Shown piece by piece: positions 63,955 through 64,000 of a DNA stretch of 64,000 nucleotides; position 1 is the first letter of the stretch; each line of letters starts with the position of its first letter. The notes under the pieces are model-generated. The model saw only the letters and a list, made by a program, of their open reading frames with translations, was not told where the DNA came from and ran no database searches. A program made the translations under genes and the position numbers. This stretch comes from Argyresthia goedartella (taxonomy: Eukaryota; Arthropoda; Insecta; Lepidoptera; Argyresthiidae): assembly GCA_949825045.1 (NCBI GenBank), contig OX463811.1, positions 1 to 64,000 of the forward strand, written 5' to 3'.

Positions 63955-64000
63955 AGCACATTGCTTCTGGCCTTACACTAGGATAACCTGTGTTATGGGA
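63955..64000 (-). repeat. Partial dispersed repeat (SINE-like)
   Basis: On the minus strand TATCCTAGTGTAAGGCCAGA and AGCAATGTGCTG resemble the 3' part of the repeat at 55905-55992. It is cut by the window edge and lies in the next UCHL5 intron. Confidence 0.35.

Noticed and set aside
63411..63986. Repetitive plus-strand frames near the right edge
   Set aside because: They are translations of the 56-bp minisatellite and the antisense of the UCHL5 exon.

Overview
The window is the left end of a chromosome from an insect, most likely a moth or butterfly. It opens with 6.97 kb of almost pure CCTAA repeat, the C-rich strand of the insect TTAGG telomere, in the orientation expected at a left end. 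Inside the telomeric repeats sits an R1-clade LINE in the TRAS orientation. Several short dispersed repeats look lepidopteran. No genus can be named from the sequence.

Layout, left to right: telomeric array (1-6972); a 5'-truncated R1/TRAS-like LINE (6973-9857); a CR1/Jockey-group LINE on the minus strand (about 10041-13700), apparently lodged in the 3' end of a telomere-targeted LINE whose poly(A) abuts a second telomeric array (13867-14166); 436 bp of host DNA; then one BEL/Pao LTR retrotransposon (14603-31862, 5-bp target duplication ATCAG) that has been hit twice, by a full-length Helitron (14788-20146) and by a LOA-like LINE (24299-30121, 10-bp target duplication).

The only host gene I can support is UCHL5 (Uch37, the proteasome- and INO80-associated deubiquitinase). 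It is on the minus strand and transcribed toward the telomere. Its last coding exon is at 31985-32138 and the preceding exon at 63727-63906. The splice phases match, so the 31,588 bp between them is one intron. That intron holds a complete Gypsy element with identical LTRs (37021-42609), a DIRS element (about 43689-63296) with inverted termini and tyrosine recombinase, a large insertion in the DIRS carrying a multi-exon piggyBac-like transposase gene (exons 47547-57819), a second CR1/Jockey-group LINE inserted into that gene (about 48900-54603), MITE-like foldbacks and minisatellites.

Removing the BEL/Pao element puts the UCHL5 stop codon only about 560 bp from telomeric repeat, so UCHL5 seems to be the terminal gene of this arm. 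A second theme is introns in mobile elements. The Gypsy pol, the DIRS gag, the Helitron Rep-helicase and the piggyBac transposase each contain GT-AG intervals whose removal keeps or restores the reading frame. The Gypsy and DIRS cases are the most unusual, because retroelements copied from spliced RNA should lose introns.

All calls come from reading the sequence and recalled family knowledge. No database search or alignment was run.
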